From NCBI RefSeq assembly GCF_014252255.1, contig NZ_CP059213.1, positions 1 through 64,000 on the forward strand: 64,000 bases of DNA, in the 5' to 3' direction. The position numbers and the translations under genes were made by a program. Under the pieces are notes generated by a model. That model worked only from the letters and a program-made list of their open reading frames with translations, was not told the DNA's origin and did not search any database. Source of the DNA: Blattabacterium cuenoti. Lineage in GTDB: Bacteria; Bacteroidota; Bacteroidia; Flavobacteriales; Blattabacteriaceae. Shown one piece after another: positions 1-10,683 of this stretch (its first letter is position 1; each line of letters opens with the position of its first letter).

Positions 1-1254
1 ATGGATAATGAAGCTTTAATAGATTCTTTTTCAGATTTTAAATATGAAAAAAATATAGATAGAGTAAGTCTTATGGCTATTTTAGAAGAATCCATACGAT
101 GTGTTTTAAGAAAAAAATATGATTCATCTAAAAATTACGATATTATTGTTAATCCAGATCAAGGCGATTTAGAAATATGGAGAAATCGTATAGTAGTGCA
201 AGATGGAGAAGTTAAAGACATAAATAAAGAAATTGAACTATCTATAGCACGTAAAATAGAACCTGATTTTGAAATAGGAGAAGAAGTAACGGAAAAAGTT
301 GAATTACAATCTTTAGGACGAAGAGCTATTTTATCTTTAAGACAAAATTTACTATCAAAAATAAATGAATATGATAATACAAATACTTACAAAAAATTTA
401 AAAATAAAGTAGGAGAAATCATGAATGTTGAAGTTTATCATATTTTATCTAAACATATTATTATGAGAGATGAAGAAAAAAATGAAATGGTATTACCTAA
501 ACAAGAACAAATTCCAAGTGATTTTTTTAGAAAAGGTGATCCAGTTAGAGCACTTGTAAAAAGAGTAGATTGGAAAGATAATAAACCTTTTGCTATCCTA
601 ACTAGAAAAGATGAATCTTTTTTAGAAGAACTTTTTAAATTAGAAATACCAGAAGTTTCTGATGGATTAATTATAGTAAAAAAAGTTGCCCGTATTCCTG
701 GTGAAAAAGCAAAAGTAGCTGTAGAATCTTATGATGATCGTATAGATCCAGTTGGAGCATGTGTAGGAATGAAAGGATCTAGAATTCATCCTATTGTTAG
801 AGAATTAAAAAATGAAAACATAGATGTTATAAATTATACTTCTAATACACAATTATATATTACAAGATCTTTAAGTCCTGCTAAAATTTCTATGATGGAA
901 GTGAATGAAGAACACAAATATGTAAATGTATATGTAAAAATTGAAGAAATATCGAAAGCAATTGGAAGAGGAGGGCAAAATATAAAATTAGCTAGTCAAT
1001 TGACTGGATATAAAATTCATATATTTAAAGATTATCCTTACGAAGATGATGTTGAATTAACAGAATTTTCTGATGAAATAGAACCAGAAGTTCTAGAAAA
1101 ATTTCATAAAGTAGGTTTAAATACTGCAAAATCTGTTTTAAATTATGGAAAAAATGATCTCAGTAAACGGACTAATCTTGAAGAAAAAATAATAACTAAA
1201 GTAGTTACTATTTTGAGAAAAGAATTTGAAGAGGAATTAAATATCAACACATAA
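1..1254 (+). CDS. nusA: Transcription termination/antitermination factor NusA
   Basis: NusA binds RNA polymerase and nascent RNA and modulates pausing, termination and antitermination. The 417-residue product begins with the N-terminal polymerase-binding domain (about residues 1-125). An S1 domain follows at about 135-200. Two KH domains come next: KH1 carries GACVGMKGSRI near residues 251-261 and KH2 carries AIGRGGQNIKLAS near 320-332. It lacks the C-terminal acidic repeats of the enterobacterial protein, so its length fits the short Bacteroidetes form. The opening MDNEALIDSFSDFK is a typical family start, so the gene appears complete although it begins at base 1 of the window. It lies directly upstream of infB, the widespread nusA-infB arrangement; whatever precedes it is outside the window. 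Confidence 0.97.
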   Translation: MDNEALIDSFSDFKYEKNIDRVSLMAILEESIRCVLRKKYDSSKNYDIIVNPDQGDLEIWRNRIVVQDGEVKDINKEIELSIARKIEPDFEIGEEVTEKVELQSLGRRAILSLRQNLLSKINEYDNTNTYKKFKNKVGEIMNVEVYHILSKHIIMRDEEKNEMVLPKQEQIPSDFFRKGDPVRALVKRVDWKDNKPFAILTRKDESFLEELFKLEIPEVSDGLIIVKKVARIPGEKAKVAVESYDDRIDPVGACVGMKGSRIHPIVRELKNENIDVINYTSNTQLYITRSLSPAKISMMEVNEEHKYVNVYVKIEEISKAIGRGGQNIKLASQLTGYKIHIFKDYPYEDDVELTEFSDEIEPEVLEKFHKVGLNTAKSVLNYGKNDLSKRTNLEEKIITKVVTILRKEFEEELNINT

Positions 1255-1321
1255 CAGTAGTATAATTAACAGAATAATTTTTTGAATAAATTTTTATTTT
1301 TGCTTTTACACATTTTATAAT

Positions 1322-3928
1322 ATGACGGATAAAATCAGATTAAAAACAATATTAACAAAATTCAACATTTCTTTACAAAGAGTAGTTCGTTTTTTGCAAA
1401 AAAAAGGAATTGAAATAGAACATAATCCTAATGCAAAAATAGAAGAAAATATTTATAAATTTCTTGTTAGAGAATTTCAACCTCATAAAAAAATACGAGA
1501 TGAATCTGAAAAAATTTTTTTACAAAAAAAAATTGAAAAAGAAAAAATAAAAGAAGAATTATTAAAATCAAAACATATTCATCCTACTCAAATTATACGT
1601 GCAAAATCAGAAAATTTAATTAGATTCAAAAAAATAGGAAATATTAATATATTTCAACATAAATATAAAAATAAAAATTATGATTTTAAAAAAGAAAAAA
1701 AAAATAAAATAGAAAATAAATTTAAAGACAATAAAAATAAACCTGAACACATAGATACTATTTATCAAAAATTAGATGGAGTTATGTTAACAGGAGATAG
1801 AATTGATTTATCTCAATTTGAAAAAAAGAAAACAAAACAAGAAATTAAAAAAAAACGAAAAAGAATTAAAAAAGAAATTTTTGTTGATGAAATGAAAAAT
1901 ATTTCTGTTAAAAAAAAACAGGATAAAGAAAGAAAACTTTCTTTAAAATATTCTTATGAAAAAAAAGAAACGAAAATAGAAAAAAATAAAAATAAAAAAA
2001 ATTTATCAAAATCAAGAATTTCTGATGAACAAATAGAAAAACAAATTAAAGAAACTTTAGAAAAGTTATCATCTAAAGGAATAAAATCAAAATCTTCAAA
2101 AATTAGAAAAGAAAAACGTCAATACAAAAAAGAAAAAAAGCTTTTGCAAAATGAAATAGAAAATGAAAAAAAAGAAAAAATACTTAAAGTAGCTGAATTC
2201 ACAACAGTTAATGAATTAGCATCAATGATGAAAGTAAATGCAACTGATGTCATTGTATCTTGTATGTCTTTAGGAATTATGGTTACTATGAATCAAAGAT
2301 TAGATGCAGAAATATTAACATTAGTAGCAGATGAATTTGGATATAATGTAGAATTTGTTGGATTAGATTTAGAAGAAGCTATTCAAGATGATAAGGATTT
2401 AGAAGAAAATTTAAAACCAAGACCTCCTATTATTACTGTCATGGGACACGTAGATCATGGAAAAACTTCTTTGTTAGATTATATTAGAAATACTAACGTT
2501 ATTGCTGGAGAAGCTGGTGGAATTACTCAACATATTGCTGCTTATAGCGTTGAATGTTCTAATAATCAAAGTATTACTTTTTTAGATACTCCTGGTCATG
2601 AAGCATTTACCGCTATGCGTGCAAGAGGAGCTCAAATAACAGATATTGCAATAATAGTTATTGCGGCAGATGATCAAGTTATGCAACAAACTAAAGAAGC
2701 TATTAGTCATGCTCAAGCTGCTAATGTTCCTATTGTTTTTGTATTTAATAAAATGGATAAAAGTAATGCAAATTCTAATAAAATTAAAGAACAATTAGCA
2801 AATTTAAATTTGCTAGTAGAAGAGTGGGGTGGAAAATATCCTTCTCAAGAAATATCAGCTAAGTTAGGAACTGGAATAGATAAATTATTAGAAAAAGTTA
2901 TTTTAGTATCTGAATTATTAGATTTAAAAGCTAATCCTAATAAACCTGCAATAGGAACAGTAATAGAAGCTTCTTTAGATAAAGGAAGAGGTTATATTAC
3001 AACTTTACTTTTACAAGGAGGAACATTAAAACTTGGAGATTATGTTCTAGCAGGTAGTCATCATGGAAAAGTAAAAAATATTTTAGATGAAAGAGGAAAA
3101 TCTATTTCTTTTGCAGGCCCATCAAAACCCATTACTATATTAGGATTAAATGGAGCACCTACTGCTGGAGATAAATTTAAAGTTTTTCAAGATGAAAAAG
3201 AAGCAAAACAACTTGCTTCTAGAAGAGAACAATTACAAAGAGAACAAAATATACGAGCTCAAAAACATCTTACATTAGATGAAATAGGAAGAAGAATAGC
3301 ATTAGGAGATTTTAAAGAATTAAAAATAATTCTTAAAGGAGATGTTGATGGTTCTGTAGAAGCTATTGCTGATGCACTTCAAAAATTATCTACAAATACT
3401 ATCATGATAAATATTATTTATAAAGGAGTTGGTCAAATAACAGAATCTGATGTTTTATTAGCAAGTGCCTCAGACGCAATTATAATAGGATTTAATGTTA
3501 GACCGAATATTGGATCTAAAAATATAGCAAAAAAAGAAAATATAGAAATACGAACTTATTCTATAATATATGATGTTACTAATGATATTCAAGAAGCTAT
3601 GGATGGTATGTTATCTCCTGAAATAAGAGAAAAAATATTAGGTAATGCTGAAATAAGAGAAATTTTTAAAATACCAAAAATAGGAACTATAGCTGGTTGC
3701 ATGGTAGTAGAAGGGAAACTATTGCGTCAAGCAAAAGTAAGATTAATTAGAGAAGGAATTGTTATACACAATGGTGTATTTACTTCTTTAAAACGTTTTA
3801 AAGAAGATGTAAAAGAAGTTACTAAAGGATATGAATGTGGAGTAGGATTAAAAAATTATCATAATTTAAAATCTGGTGATATTGTAGAAGTTTATGAGGA
3901 ATTATATACAGAAAAAAAAATTAAATAA
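1322..3928 (+). CDS. infB: Translation initiation factor IF-2
   Basis: IF-2 is the GTPase that brings initiator fMet-tRNA to the 30S subunit and promotes subunit joining. The 868-residue protein has a long lysine-rich, low-complexity N-terminal half (about residues 1-280). The G domain has G1 [10 protein letters not shown] near 374, G3 DTPGHEAF near 422 and G4 NKMD near 476. The C-terminal half holds the beta-barrel and fMet-tRNA-binding domains. Its N-terminal part is dominated by Lys, Glu, Ile and Asn, as expected for linker sequence drifting in an A/T-rich genome. The gene follows nusA by 67 bases, and its stop codon is immediately followed by the aspS ATG with no spacer, so co-expression is likely. 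Confidence 0.98.
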   Translation: MTDKIRLKTILTKFNISLQRVVRFLQKKGIEIEHNPNAKIEENIYKFLVREFQPHKKIRDESEKIFLQKKIEKEKIKEELLKSKHIHPTQIIRAKSENLIRFKKIGNINIFQHKYKNKNYDFKKEKKNKIENKFKDNKNKPEHIDTIYQKLDGVMLTGDRIDLSQFEKKKTKQEIKKKRKRIKKEIFVDEMKNISVKKKQDKERKLSLKYSYEKKETKIEKNKNKKNLSKSRISDEQIEKQIKETLEKLSSKGIKSKSSKIRKEKRQYKKEKKLLQNEIENEKKEKILKVAEFTTVNELASMMKVNATDVIVSCMSLGIMVTMNQRLDAEILTLVADEFGYNVEFVGLDLEEAIQDDKDLEENLKPRPPIITVMGHVDHGKTSLLDYIRNTNVIAGEAGGITQHIAAYSVECSNNQSITFLDTPGHEAFTAMRARGAQITDIAIIVIAADDQVMQQTKEAISHAQAANVPIVFVFNKMDKSNANSNKIKEQLANLNLLVEEWGGKYPSQEISAKLGTGIDKLLEKVILVSELLDLKANPNKPAIGTVIEASLDKGRGYITTLLLQGGTLKLGDYVLAGSHHGKVKNILDERGKSISFAGPSKPITILGLNGAPTAGDKFKVFQDEKEAKQLASRREQLQREQNIRAQKHLTLDEIGRRIALGDFKELKIILKGDVDGSVEAIADALQKLSTNTIMINIIYKGVGQITESDVLLASASDAIIIGFNVRPNIGSKNIAKKENIEIRTYSIIYDVTNDIQEAMDGMLSPEIREKILGNAEIREIFKIPKIGTIAGCMVVEGKLLRQAKVRLIREGIVIHNGVFTSLKRFKEDVKEVTKGYECGVGLKNYHNLKSGDIVEVYEELYTEKKIK

Positions 3929-5623
3929 ATGTATAGAACACATAATTGTGGAGAATTGTGTAAAAAGGATATTGGAAAAAAAGTCATATTATCTGGATGG
4001 ATTCAAAAAAAAAGAAATTTAGGGTCTTTATGTTTTATAGATATTAGAGATTATTTTGGTATTACTCAACTTATTTTTCCTAAAAAATTAATAAATAAAA
4101 ACTTCCTTTTAGGAAAAGAATTTTTAATTAAAATTAAAGGAAAAGTAGTTGAAAGATCATCTATTAATTTCAACATACCTACAGGTGAAATAGAAATTTT
4201 AGTATATCAAATAGAAATTTTAAATTCTTCTCTTACTCCTCCTTTTACTATTGAAAATAAAACAGATGGAAATGAAGAAATGAGAATGATTTATAGATAT
4301 CTTGATATAAGAAGAAATCCTATAAAAAATAATTTAATTATTCGTCATAATATTTCTTTAGAAATACGTAATTTTCTTTCTAAAAATGGATTTTTAGAGA
4401 TAGAAACTCCTATATTAATCAATTATACACAAGAAGGCGCTAGAAGTTTTATTGTTCCATCTAGAATAAATATTGGAAAATATTATGCATTAGCACAATC
4501 TCCTCAATTATTTAAACAATTATTAATGATAGGTGGAATAAATAGATATTTTCAAATTGCAAAATGTTTTAGAGATGAAGATTCACGTTCTGATAGACAA
4601 ATTGAATTTACACAAATAGATTGTGAAATGTCTTTTGTAGAAGTAAATGATATATTAATTTTTTTTGAAAATTTTATCAAACACTTATTTAAAAAAATAA
4701 AAAATATTCAATTAGAACCTTTTACTTGCATTTCTTATTATGATGCAATAAAAATGTATGGAACAGATAGTCCTGATATTCGATTTGATATGTCATTTAT
4801 AGAATTAACTAATTTAGTTCACAAAAAAAATATTCTTTTCTTAAAAGAACAAGAATTAGTAATAGGATTAAAAGTAAAAAAATATCATCATGATAATAAT
4901 CAAATTAATTTTTTATTTAAAAAAATAAAAAATAAAAATATTTTTTGTATACATTATTTATTTAATAAAACTTTACTTTATTCTAGTTCTAATAAATTTT
5001 TTATGAATAAAGAAATTATAAAAATTTTCATAAATTATTTTCAAGCGAAAATTGGAGATTTATTATTCATAGCTTACGGAGAAGAAAAAAATACTAGAAA
5101 AAAACTAGGAAAAATTCGTTTAGAAATAGCTCATCATTTAAATTTAAAAAATCCTAAAATTTTTAAACCTTTATGGATTATAGATGGACCTATTTTGGAA
5201 TGGGATGAAAAAAATAAAAAATATAAATCATTACACCATCCATTTACAAGTCCTAAAGAAGAAGATCTTCATTTTTTAGAAAAAAATCCGGAAAAAATTC
5301 GATCTAAATCTTACGATTTGATTATAAATGGAATAGAAATTGGTAGTGGATCAATACGTATACATAATAAAAATATACAAAATTTAATTTTTAAACATTT
5401 AGGTTTATCTGAAAAAGAAATAGAATCTCAATTCGGTTTTTTTATAAAAGCTCTTCAATATGGAACTCCTCCTCATGGTGGAATAGCTTTTGGTTTAGAT
5501 CGATTAATTAATCTTTTAGAAGGAAATAATGACATAAAAAATTTTATTGCTTTTCCAAAAAATAATTATGGAATGGATACAATGATAAAAGCTCCATCTT
5601 ATTTAAAAAATAAAATTCAATAA
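3929..5623 (+). CDS. aspS: Aspartate--tRNA ligase
   Basis: Class IIb aminoacyl-tRNA synthetase that charges tRNA-Asp. An N-terminal OB-fold anticodon-binding domain (about residues 1-110) is followed by the catalytic core. That core has the bacterial EGAR signature as TQEGARSFIVPSR, motif 2 as FRDEDSRSDRQIEFTQID near residue 214, and motif 3 as GIAFGLDRL near 518. A bacterial GAD-type insertion lies between motifs 2 and 3 but is diverged. At 564 residues it is slightly shorter than typical bacterial AspRS (about 590). The ATG abuts the infB stop codon. The gene converges with ppa, with one base between the two stop codons. Confidence 0.97.
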   Translation: MYRTHNCGELCKKDIGKKVILSGWIQKKRNLGSLCFIDIRDYFGITQLIFPKKLINKNFLLGKEFLIKIKGKVVERSSINFNIPTGEIEILVYQIEILNSSLTPPFTIENKTDGNEEMRMIYRYLDIRRNPIKNNLIIRHNISLEIRNFLSKNGFLEIETPILINYTQEGARSFIVPSRINIGKYYALAQSPQLFKQLLMIGGINRYFQIAKCFRDEDSRSDRQIEFTQIDCEMSFVEVNDILIFFENFIKHLFKKIKNIQLEPFTCISYYDAIKMYGTDSPDIRFDMSFIELTNLVHKKNILFLKEQELVIGLKVKKYHHDNNQINFLFKKIKNKNIFCIHYLFNKTLLYSSSNKFFMNKEIIKIFINYFQAKIGDLLFIAYGEEKNTRKKLGKIRLEIAHHLNLKNPKIFKPLWIIDGPILEWDEKNKKYKSLHHPFTSPKEEDLHFLEKNPEKIRSKSYDLIINGIEIGSGSIRIHNKNIQNLIFKHLGLSEKEIESQFGFFIKALQYGTPPHGGIAFGLDRLINLLEGNNDIKNFIAFPKNNYGMDTMIKAPSYLKNKIQ

Positions 5624-5624
5624 A

Positions 5625-6122
5625 CTACATTTTCGTTAAATTATTTTTGTATCGTAAACAAGATTTTTTATACACAAAAATAGCTTCATCTTTATTTTTC
5701 CAATTTCCTATTTGAACTTTTTTATTTTCTAAATCTTTATATACTGAAAAAAAATGTTCTATTTCTTTTTTAGTATGTATAGGAATATCAATAATATCAT
5801 TGATTGTATTATAATTAGGATCCGCAATAGGAACACAAAGAATTTTTTCGTCTTCTCCTTTTTCATCTTTCATAAAAAAAATACCAATTGGTTTAACTTT
5901 TATTAAACAACCAGGAACTGTAGGTTCTGTTAATAACACTAATGCATCTAATGGATCTCCATCAAGAGAAAGTGTATTTGGTATAAAACCATAATCTGTA
6001 GGATAATTCATAGGAGAATATAAAACTCTATCTAATCGAATTAAATTATTTTTTTTATCAAATTCATATTTATTTCTACTTCCTTTTGGAATTTCAACTA
6101 AAATATCAAAATTTATTTTCAT
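5625..6122 (-). CDS. ppa: Inorganic pyrophosphatase (family I)
   Basis: Hydrolyses pyrophosphate to phosphate in the cytoplasm and so pulls biosynthetic reactions such as tRNA charging and DNA/RNA synthesis forward. The 165-residue product has the family I signature DGDPLDALVL with its metal-binding aspartates. It also has the conserved RNKYEFDK segment near the N-terminus and the YPTDYGFIPNT segment. The length fits a bacterial family I enzyme. It ends one base from the converging aspS gene and sits 18 bases downstream of the E2 gene on the same strand, so the two may share a transcript. Confidence 0.96.
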   Translation of the reverse strand: MKINFDILVEIPKGSRNKYEFDKKNNLIRLDRVLYSPMNYPTDYGFIPNTLSLDGDPLDALVLLTEPTVPGCLIKVKPIGIFFMKDEKGEDEKILCVPIADPNYNTINDIIDIPIHTKKEIEHFFSVYKDLENKKVQIGNWKNKDEAIFVYKKSCLRYKNNLTKM

Positions 6123-6140
6123 TTTTTTTAAATTTTTACA

Positions 6141-7367
6141 TTAAATTTTTGTATAATAATTAAATTTTTCTAAATATAAAGCAACTTTTTTAGCAAATCC
6201 TCCACCTAAAACTCCATCTATAACACGATGATCATAAGAATGTGATAAATAAATTTTATGTCTAATTCCTACTAAATCACCTTCTGGTGTCTCTATAATA
6301 GATAATTTTTTTTGTATTAATCCTATAGCTAAAATAGCAACTTGTGGTTGATGTATAATTGGAGTTCCAAAAAGATTTCCAAAACTACCAATATTACTAA
6401 TTGTATATGTTCCTCCTTGAGTTTCTTCAGGTTTTAATTTATTAGACTTGGCTCTTTTTACCAAATCATTAATAATTTTAATTAATCCTACTAAATTATA
6501 AGAATCTGCATTTTTTATAACAGGAACAATTAAATTACCATTAGGTAATGCTGTCGCTAATCCTATATGTATGTTTCTTTTTTTGATTATATTAGTACCA
6601 TGAACAGAAATATTAATCATAGGAAGATCTTTTATAGCTTTTACTACACATTCTACAAAAACGGACATTAATGTTAATTTTTCTCCTGTATTTTTTTGAA
6701 AGGATTCTTTCATTTTTTCCCTCCATTTTACAATATTTGTAACATCTGCTTCTACAAAAGAAGTAACGTGTGCAGATATATTTTTACTATTCATCATATG
6801 TTCTGCAGTAATTCTACGTATCCTATCCATTTCTATAAATTCTTCATTATCTATCAACATATTATTATTTTTATTCCATGTATTACATGAATTACATGAT
6901 ATAAAGATATCACTGTATTTAGGTTGAATTATTTTATTTTTTTGAATATATTTTAATATATCTTTTTTAGTAACACGTCCTTTTTCTCCAGTTCCTTCTA
7001 TTGTTTCTAATTCATAGAAACTAATCCCTTCTTTATGAGCAATAGTCCGTACAAGAGGAGAATAAAAACGCTTTTTATTTTCTTTTATAGTTTTAGCTTC
7101 TTTTATAGAAAAATTTTTTAATTTTTCTTTTGTTTCTAAAATAGCTATTGGACTTCCTACCTTCACAACATCATTAGGAGAAAATAATTTCTTTTTTAAT
7201 AGACCATTTATTGGAGAAGAAATTTCAGAATCTACTTTATCTGTAGCAATTTCTACCAAAATGTCTTCTTTTTTTATAGAATCCCCCTCTTCTTTTAACC
7301 AACGAATGATAGTAGCCTCAGCTATACTTTCACCCATAGATGGAAGGGTCAAATTATATTCGGGCAT
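6141..7367 (-). CDS. 2-oxoacid dehydrogenase E2 acyltransferase (branched-chain/pyruvate type)
   Basis: Lipoyl-bearing dihydrolipoamide acyltransferase core of a 2-oxoacid dehydrogenase complex. One lipoyl domain occupies about residues 1-76, with the modified lysine expected at Lys44 in EIATDKVDSEI. A peripheral subunit-binding domain lies at about 101-142 (SPLVRTIAHKEG...GRVTKKDIL). The catalytic domain ends with the active-site DHRVIDG motif. The opening PSMGESIAEATIIRWLKEEGD resembles the branched-chain-type E2 of Bacteroidetes more than the usual pyruvate E2. Substrate cannot be fixed from sequence, because the E1 and E3 partners are not in the window. A separate 2-oxoglutarate-type E2 (sucB) is present elsewhere in the window. 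Confidence 0.88.
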   Translation of the reverse strand: MPEYNLTLPSMGESIAEATIIRWLKEEGDSIKKEDILVEIATDKVDSEISSPINGLLKKKLFSPNDVVKVGSPIAILETKEKLKNFSIKEAKTIKENKKRFYSPLVRTIAHKEGISFYELETIEGTGEKGRVTKKDILKYIQKNKIIQPKYSDIFISCNSCNTWNKNNNMLIDNEEFIEMDRIRRITAEHMMNSKNISAHVTSFVEADVTNIVKWREKMKESFQKNTGEKLTLMSVFVECVVKAIKDLPMINISVHGTNIIKKRNIHIGLATALPNGNLIVPVIKNADSYNLVGLIKIINDLVKRAKSNKLKPEETQGGTYTISNIGSFGNLFGTPIIHQPQVAILAIGLIQKKLSIIETPEGDLVGIRHKIYLSHSYDHRVIDGVLGGGFAKKVALYLEKFNYYTKI

Positions 7368-7467
7368 CTAGATTAATCGTTTTATATTTGTAGATACTAA
7401 TCAGATTTTACAATCTAATAAAAATAGAAAAATTACAAAATCAAAAATAATAAATTCATTTTAAAAA

Positions 7468-9003
7468 ATGAAAATTCTTTCTTTAAATCAAATCAGAAAA
7501 ATGGATCAATACTGTATTGATTACGAATCAATTTCTTCTATTCAATTAATGAATAGAGCAGCTAAAAGCTGTTTTAATTGGATTAAACAAAAAAAATATT
7601 TTCAAAATAAAAAAAATTCATTTATAGTATTATCAGGAACAGGAAATAATGGAGGAGATGGACTTTTTTTAGCTCAAATGTTACATTTATATGGAGCAAA
7701 AGTTTCTATATATATAGTAAATATTTCTAATCATTTTTCAAATGAATTTTTAATTGGTAAAAATAAAGTATTAAGATATAATATTCCTTTAAAAATAATA
7801 CATGAAAGGGATAAATTTCCTTTATTAAATAATAAAAGTTATTTAATTGATGCTATTTTTGGAATAGGATTAAATCGTTCTATAAATAAATATTGGAAAT
7901 CTTTTTTTCATTATATTAATGAAAAAAAATTTCAATTTGTTGTATCTATAGATATTCCTTCTGGTCTTTTTATGGAAAAAAATCATTACGATTTTACAGG
8001 AATAATTAAAGCTACTCATACTTTAACTTTTCAAGTACCAAAATTACCTTTTTTTTTACCAACATATGAAGAATATGTTGGTAAATGGAATATATTAAAC
8101 ATTGGATGGAAAAATGATTTTTTTCAAAAAATGCATACTAAAAATTTTTATATAGATAATAAATACATTTATTCTATATATAAAAAAGAAAGAAAAAAAT
8201 TTTCTCATAAAGGAGATTATGGTCATGGAATTATTATAGGAGGTAATTATGGAATGATAGGTTCTGTTATACTTTCTGCAAAAGCTAGTCTACGAACTGG
8301 AATAGGTAAACTAAGTGTATATGTTCCTTATTGTGGATATGATATTATTCAAAATTCTATTCCAGAAGTTATTGTAATAACAGATAAAAAAAAATATTGG
8401 ATAAGTGATATTATTATATCCAACGATATAAATATCAATGCTATAGGAATCGGAGTAGGAATGGGAAAAAACCCTAAAACGGAATATGCTTTGGAATCTT
8501 TTTTAATAAAAATAAAATATAAAAAAATATCTATTGTAATTGATGCAGATGCATTAAATATATTATCAAATAAATTAGAATTATTGAATATTCTTCCAAA
8601 AAATACTATTCTTACTCCACATCCAAAAGAATTTTACAGATTATTTGGACCATGGAAAAATGATTACCATAAATTAGATATTTTAAAAAAAATGTCTATA
8701 AAATATAAAATATTTATTATATTAAAAGGAGCTCATTCTATTATTTCTACTCCCTATGGGAATTTATATTTTAATAGTACTGGAAATCCAGGAATGGCAA
8801 CAGCTGGAAGTGGAGATGTTTTAACTGGAATGATAATAAGTTTTTTATCTCAAGGTTATTCTCCTAAAAAATCATGCATAATGGGAGTTTATTTACATGG
8901 ATTAGCAGGAGATATTGCTTTAAAAAAATTAAGTAAAGAATCAATTATATCTAGTGATATTATTAATTACATAGGAAAAGCTTATCAAAATATTAATATT
9001 TAA
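7468..9003 (+). CDS. nnr: Bifunctional NAD(P)H-hydrate epimerase / ADP-dependent NAD(P)HX dehydratase
   Basis: Repairs the damaged cofactors NADHX and NADPHX. The N-terminal YjeF_N epimerase domain (about residues 1-215) has the GTGNNGGDG nucleotide-binding loop near residues 57-65. The C-terminal ribokinase-like dehydratase domain (about 235-505) has GHGIIIGGNYGM and, near residue 440, the NPGMATAGSGDVLTG signature with the catalytic Asp. The 511-residue length fits the fused form common in bacteria. It is convergent with lnt and its last four bases overlap the lnt stop. Retention of metabolite repair in a small genome fits respiratory metabolism. Confidence 0.95.
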   Translation: MKILSLNQIRKMDQYCIDYESISSIQLMNRAAKSCFNWIKQKKYFQNKKNSFIVLSGTGNNGGDGLFLAQMLHLYGAKVSIYIVNISNHFSNEFLIGKNKVLRYNIPLKIIHERDKFPLLNNKSYLIDAIFGIGLNRSINKYWKSFFHYINEKKFQFVVSIDIPSGLFMEKNHYDFTGIIKATHTLTFQVPKLPFFLPTYEEYVGKWNILNIGWKNDFFQKMHTKNFYIDNKYIYSIYKKERKKFSHKGDYGHGIIIGGNYGMIGSVILSAKASLRTGIGKLSVYVPYCGYDIIQNSIPEVIVITDKKKYWISDIIISNDININAIGIGVGMGKNPKTEYALESFLIKIKYKKISIVIDADALNILSNKLELLNILPKNTILTPHPKEFYRLFGPWKNDYHKLDILKKMSIKYKIFIILKGAHSIISTPYGNLYFNSTGNPGMATAGSGDVLTGMIISFLSQGYSPKKSCIMGVYLHGLAGDIALKKLSKESIISSDIINYIGKAYQNINI

Positions 9004-10652
9004 AAATATATTTTTAATTTATGATATATAAATAAATATGATAAATATAATAAAATTATTATTATTATTAATAAACTTATTTTATAAATAAAATCTCCAT
9101 ATTTTATATAAAATGTTTTTTTATTATTTATATATATTCTACTATATAAAATTCCTTCCTTTCCATAAGGAATTTGTGATATGATTTCTCCTTTTTCATT
9201 AATAAAACAAGAAATTCCTGTATTAGCAGATCTAGCTATAGATTTTCTATTTTCAATAGCTCTTATACGTGCGTAATACATATGTTGTTTATGACCTTCT
9301 GAATTTCCCCACCAACCATCGTTAGTAGTAATAATCATTAATTCTGCATTTTTTTTCTTAAAAAAATTAGATACATATTCTCCAAATATAGACTCATAAC
9401 AAATAATAGGTGCTATTTTTATTCCTAAATGAGGATGATAAAAAATTGAAGGATGATTTTCTTTACCAAGTTCCATTACAGTTCCCCCAAAATTTAATAA
9501 TATATTTCCTAATATAGGATAAAAAATATTTTTATAAGGGAAAGTTTCAACTGCTGGAACTAATTTAGATTTATGATGATATTCTATATTTTTATTTGGA
9601 CCTATTTGAACAACTGAATTAAAAATATCTATCCATTGTATATTTTTTGAATTTTTTAAAATAATAGGAACAGAAGTTTTTCTTTTTTTTTCTTTATATA
9701 AAGAAAATAATTCAAATCCAGTTATAAATACTGCATTTTTATATTTATTATTTAAATAATATTTAAATGAAGATATAATTTCATTATCTTTTATATTTTC
9801 TATTGAAATTTTATTTCCATTTCCAGGAAATGAAGTTTCAGGACCTAATATTATCATGGATTTTGTATATATTTTTTGATCCATTAATTTTTTAAATTTT
9901 TTAATTAGTTCTTTTTTAGAAATATGATATTTTTGATAATATGGATCAATATTAGGTTGTAATATTAATATATCTACAAATTTTTTATATTTTTTTTCTT
10001 CATATTTTGTTTTTATATATACTAAATGTGATATAAAAATCATTAAAAAAATTGTTCCTATATTGAAAAATATTCTTCTATAGAAAAAAGATATATTTTT
10101 ATTTTTTTCATATTTTATAATGGATTTGGTTAATCCAATATTAACTATCCATATCCATACAGATCCTCCTAAAGTACCAGTATATTCATACCATTGAATC
10201 CATTCAATGGTATTAGAAAAACCATTTCCTAAATTTAACCATGGCCAAGATAATTCCCATTCTAAATGTATTTTTTCAAATAAAATCCATAAACAAATTA
10301 AAAATATATATCCTATATTTTTATTTTTTATATTTTTTTTTATCCATGAAAAAAAAGTAAAAACAAGTGACATAAAAAAAGAATTCAATAATACGGGAGC
10401 CAAATAAGCTTCTAAAGCAAAAGTTCCATTTATTCTTTTTGCAAAAGACAACCACCATGTAGAAGTAGCGTTCCATATTAAAAAGGTAATAAAAGAAAGA
10501 AAAAAAATATAAAAATTTTTTAAGGAATTTTCGACGTATAATAAAGGAATAAACGCTATAAATAAATAAATAGGATTTCCTTCTGTAGGCCATCCTAAAC
10601 TTAATAAAAGTCCTGATAAAATACTGTATAAAAAAAACTTAATTTTTTTTAT
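9000..10652 (-). CDS. lnt: Apolipoprotein N-acyltransferase
   Basis: Inner-membrane enzyme adding the third acyl chain to lipoproteins. Several N-terminal transmembrane segments are followed by a nitrilase-like domain containing the Glu-Lys-Cys triad (ILGPETSFPG, HHKSKLVPAVETF, PIICYESIFGE). The open frame extends upstream to base 10718, but those first codons are antisense-independent read-through of the tmRNA 3' end (the T-arm reads as RGFESRQF) and cannot be the real start. No ATG, GTG or TTG lies between the tmRNA end and the first membrane helix. The best start candidates are ATA at 10652 or ATT at 10643, just before KFFLYSILSG. The gene follows ssrA and the mre/rodA run on the same strand. 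Confidence 0.9.
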   Translation of the reverse strand: MKKIKFFLYSILSGLLLSLGWPTEGNPIYLFIAFIPLLYVENSLKNFYIFFLSFITFLIWNATSTWWLSFAKRINGTFALEAYLAPVLLNSFFMSLVFTFFSWIKKNIKNKNIGYIFLICLWILFEKIHLEWELSWPWLNLGNGFSNTIEWIQWYEYTGTLGGSVWIWIVNIGLTKSIIKYEKNKNISFFYRRIFFNIGTIFLMIFISHLVYIKTKYEEKKYKKFVDILILQPNIDPYYQKYHISKKELIKKFKKLMDQKIYTKSMIILGPETSFPGNGNKISIENIKDNEIISSFKYYLNNKYKNAVFITGFELFSLYKEKKRKTSVPIILKNSKNIQWIDIFNSVVQIGPNKNIEYHHKSKLVPAVETFPYKNIFYPILGNILLNFGGTVMELGKENHPSIFYHPHLGIKIAPIICYESIFGEYVSNFFKKKNAELMIITTNDGWWGNSEGHKQHMYYARIRAIENRKSIARSANTGISCFINEKGEIISQIPYGKEGILYSRIYINNKKTFYIKYGDFIYKISLLIIIIILLYLSYLFIYHKLKIYF

Positions 10653-10683
10653 TTTAAAAAAATATAAAATTTTTAAAAAAAAA

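Noticed and set aside
1295..1302. TATTTTTG upstream of infB and other TAnnTTTG matches (Bacteroidetes -7 element)
   Set aside because: Such matches are too frequent in this A/T-rich sequence and no properly spaced -33 TTG element could be paired with them, so no promoter is called.
2582..2794. Minus-strand frame inside infB, and similar frames inside lnt, tamB, sucB, sucC and others
   Set aside because: They lie opposite or out of frame with well-conserved genes and show only low-complexity hydrophobic sequence.
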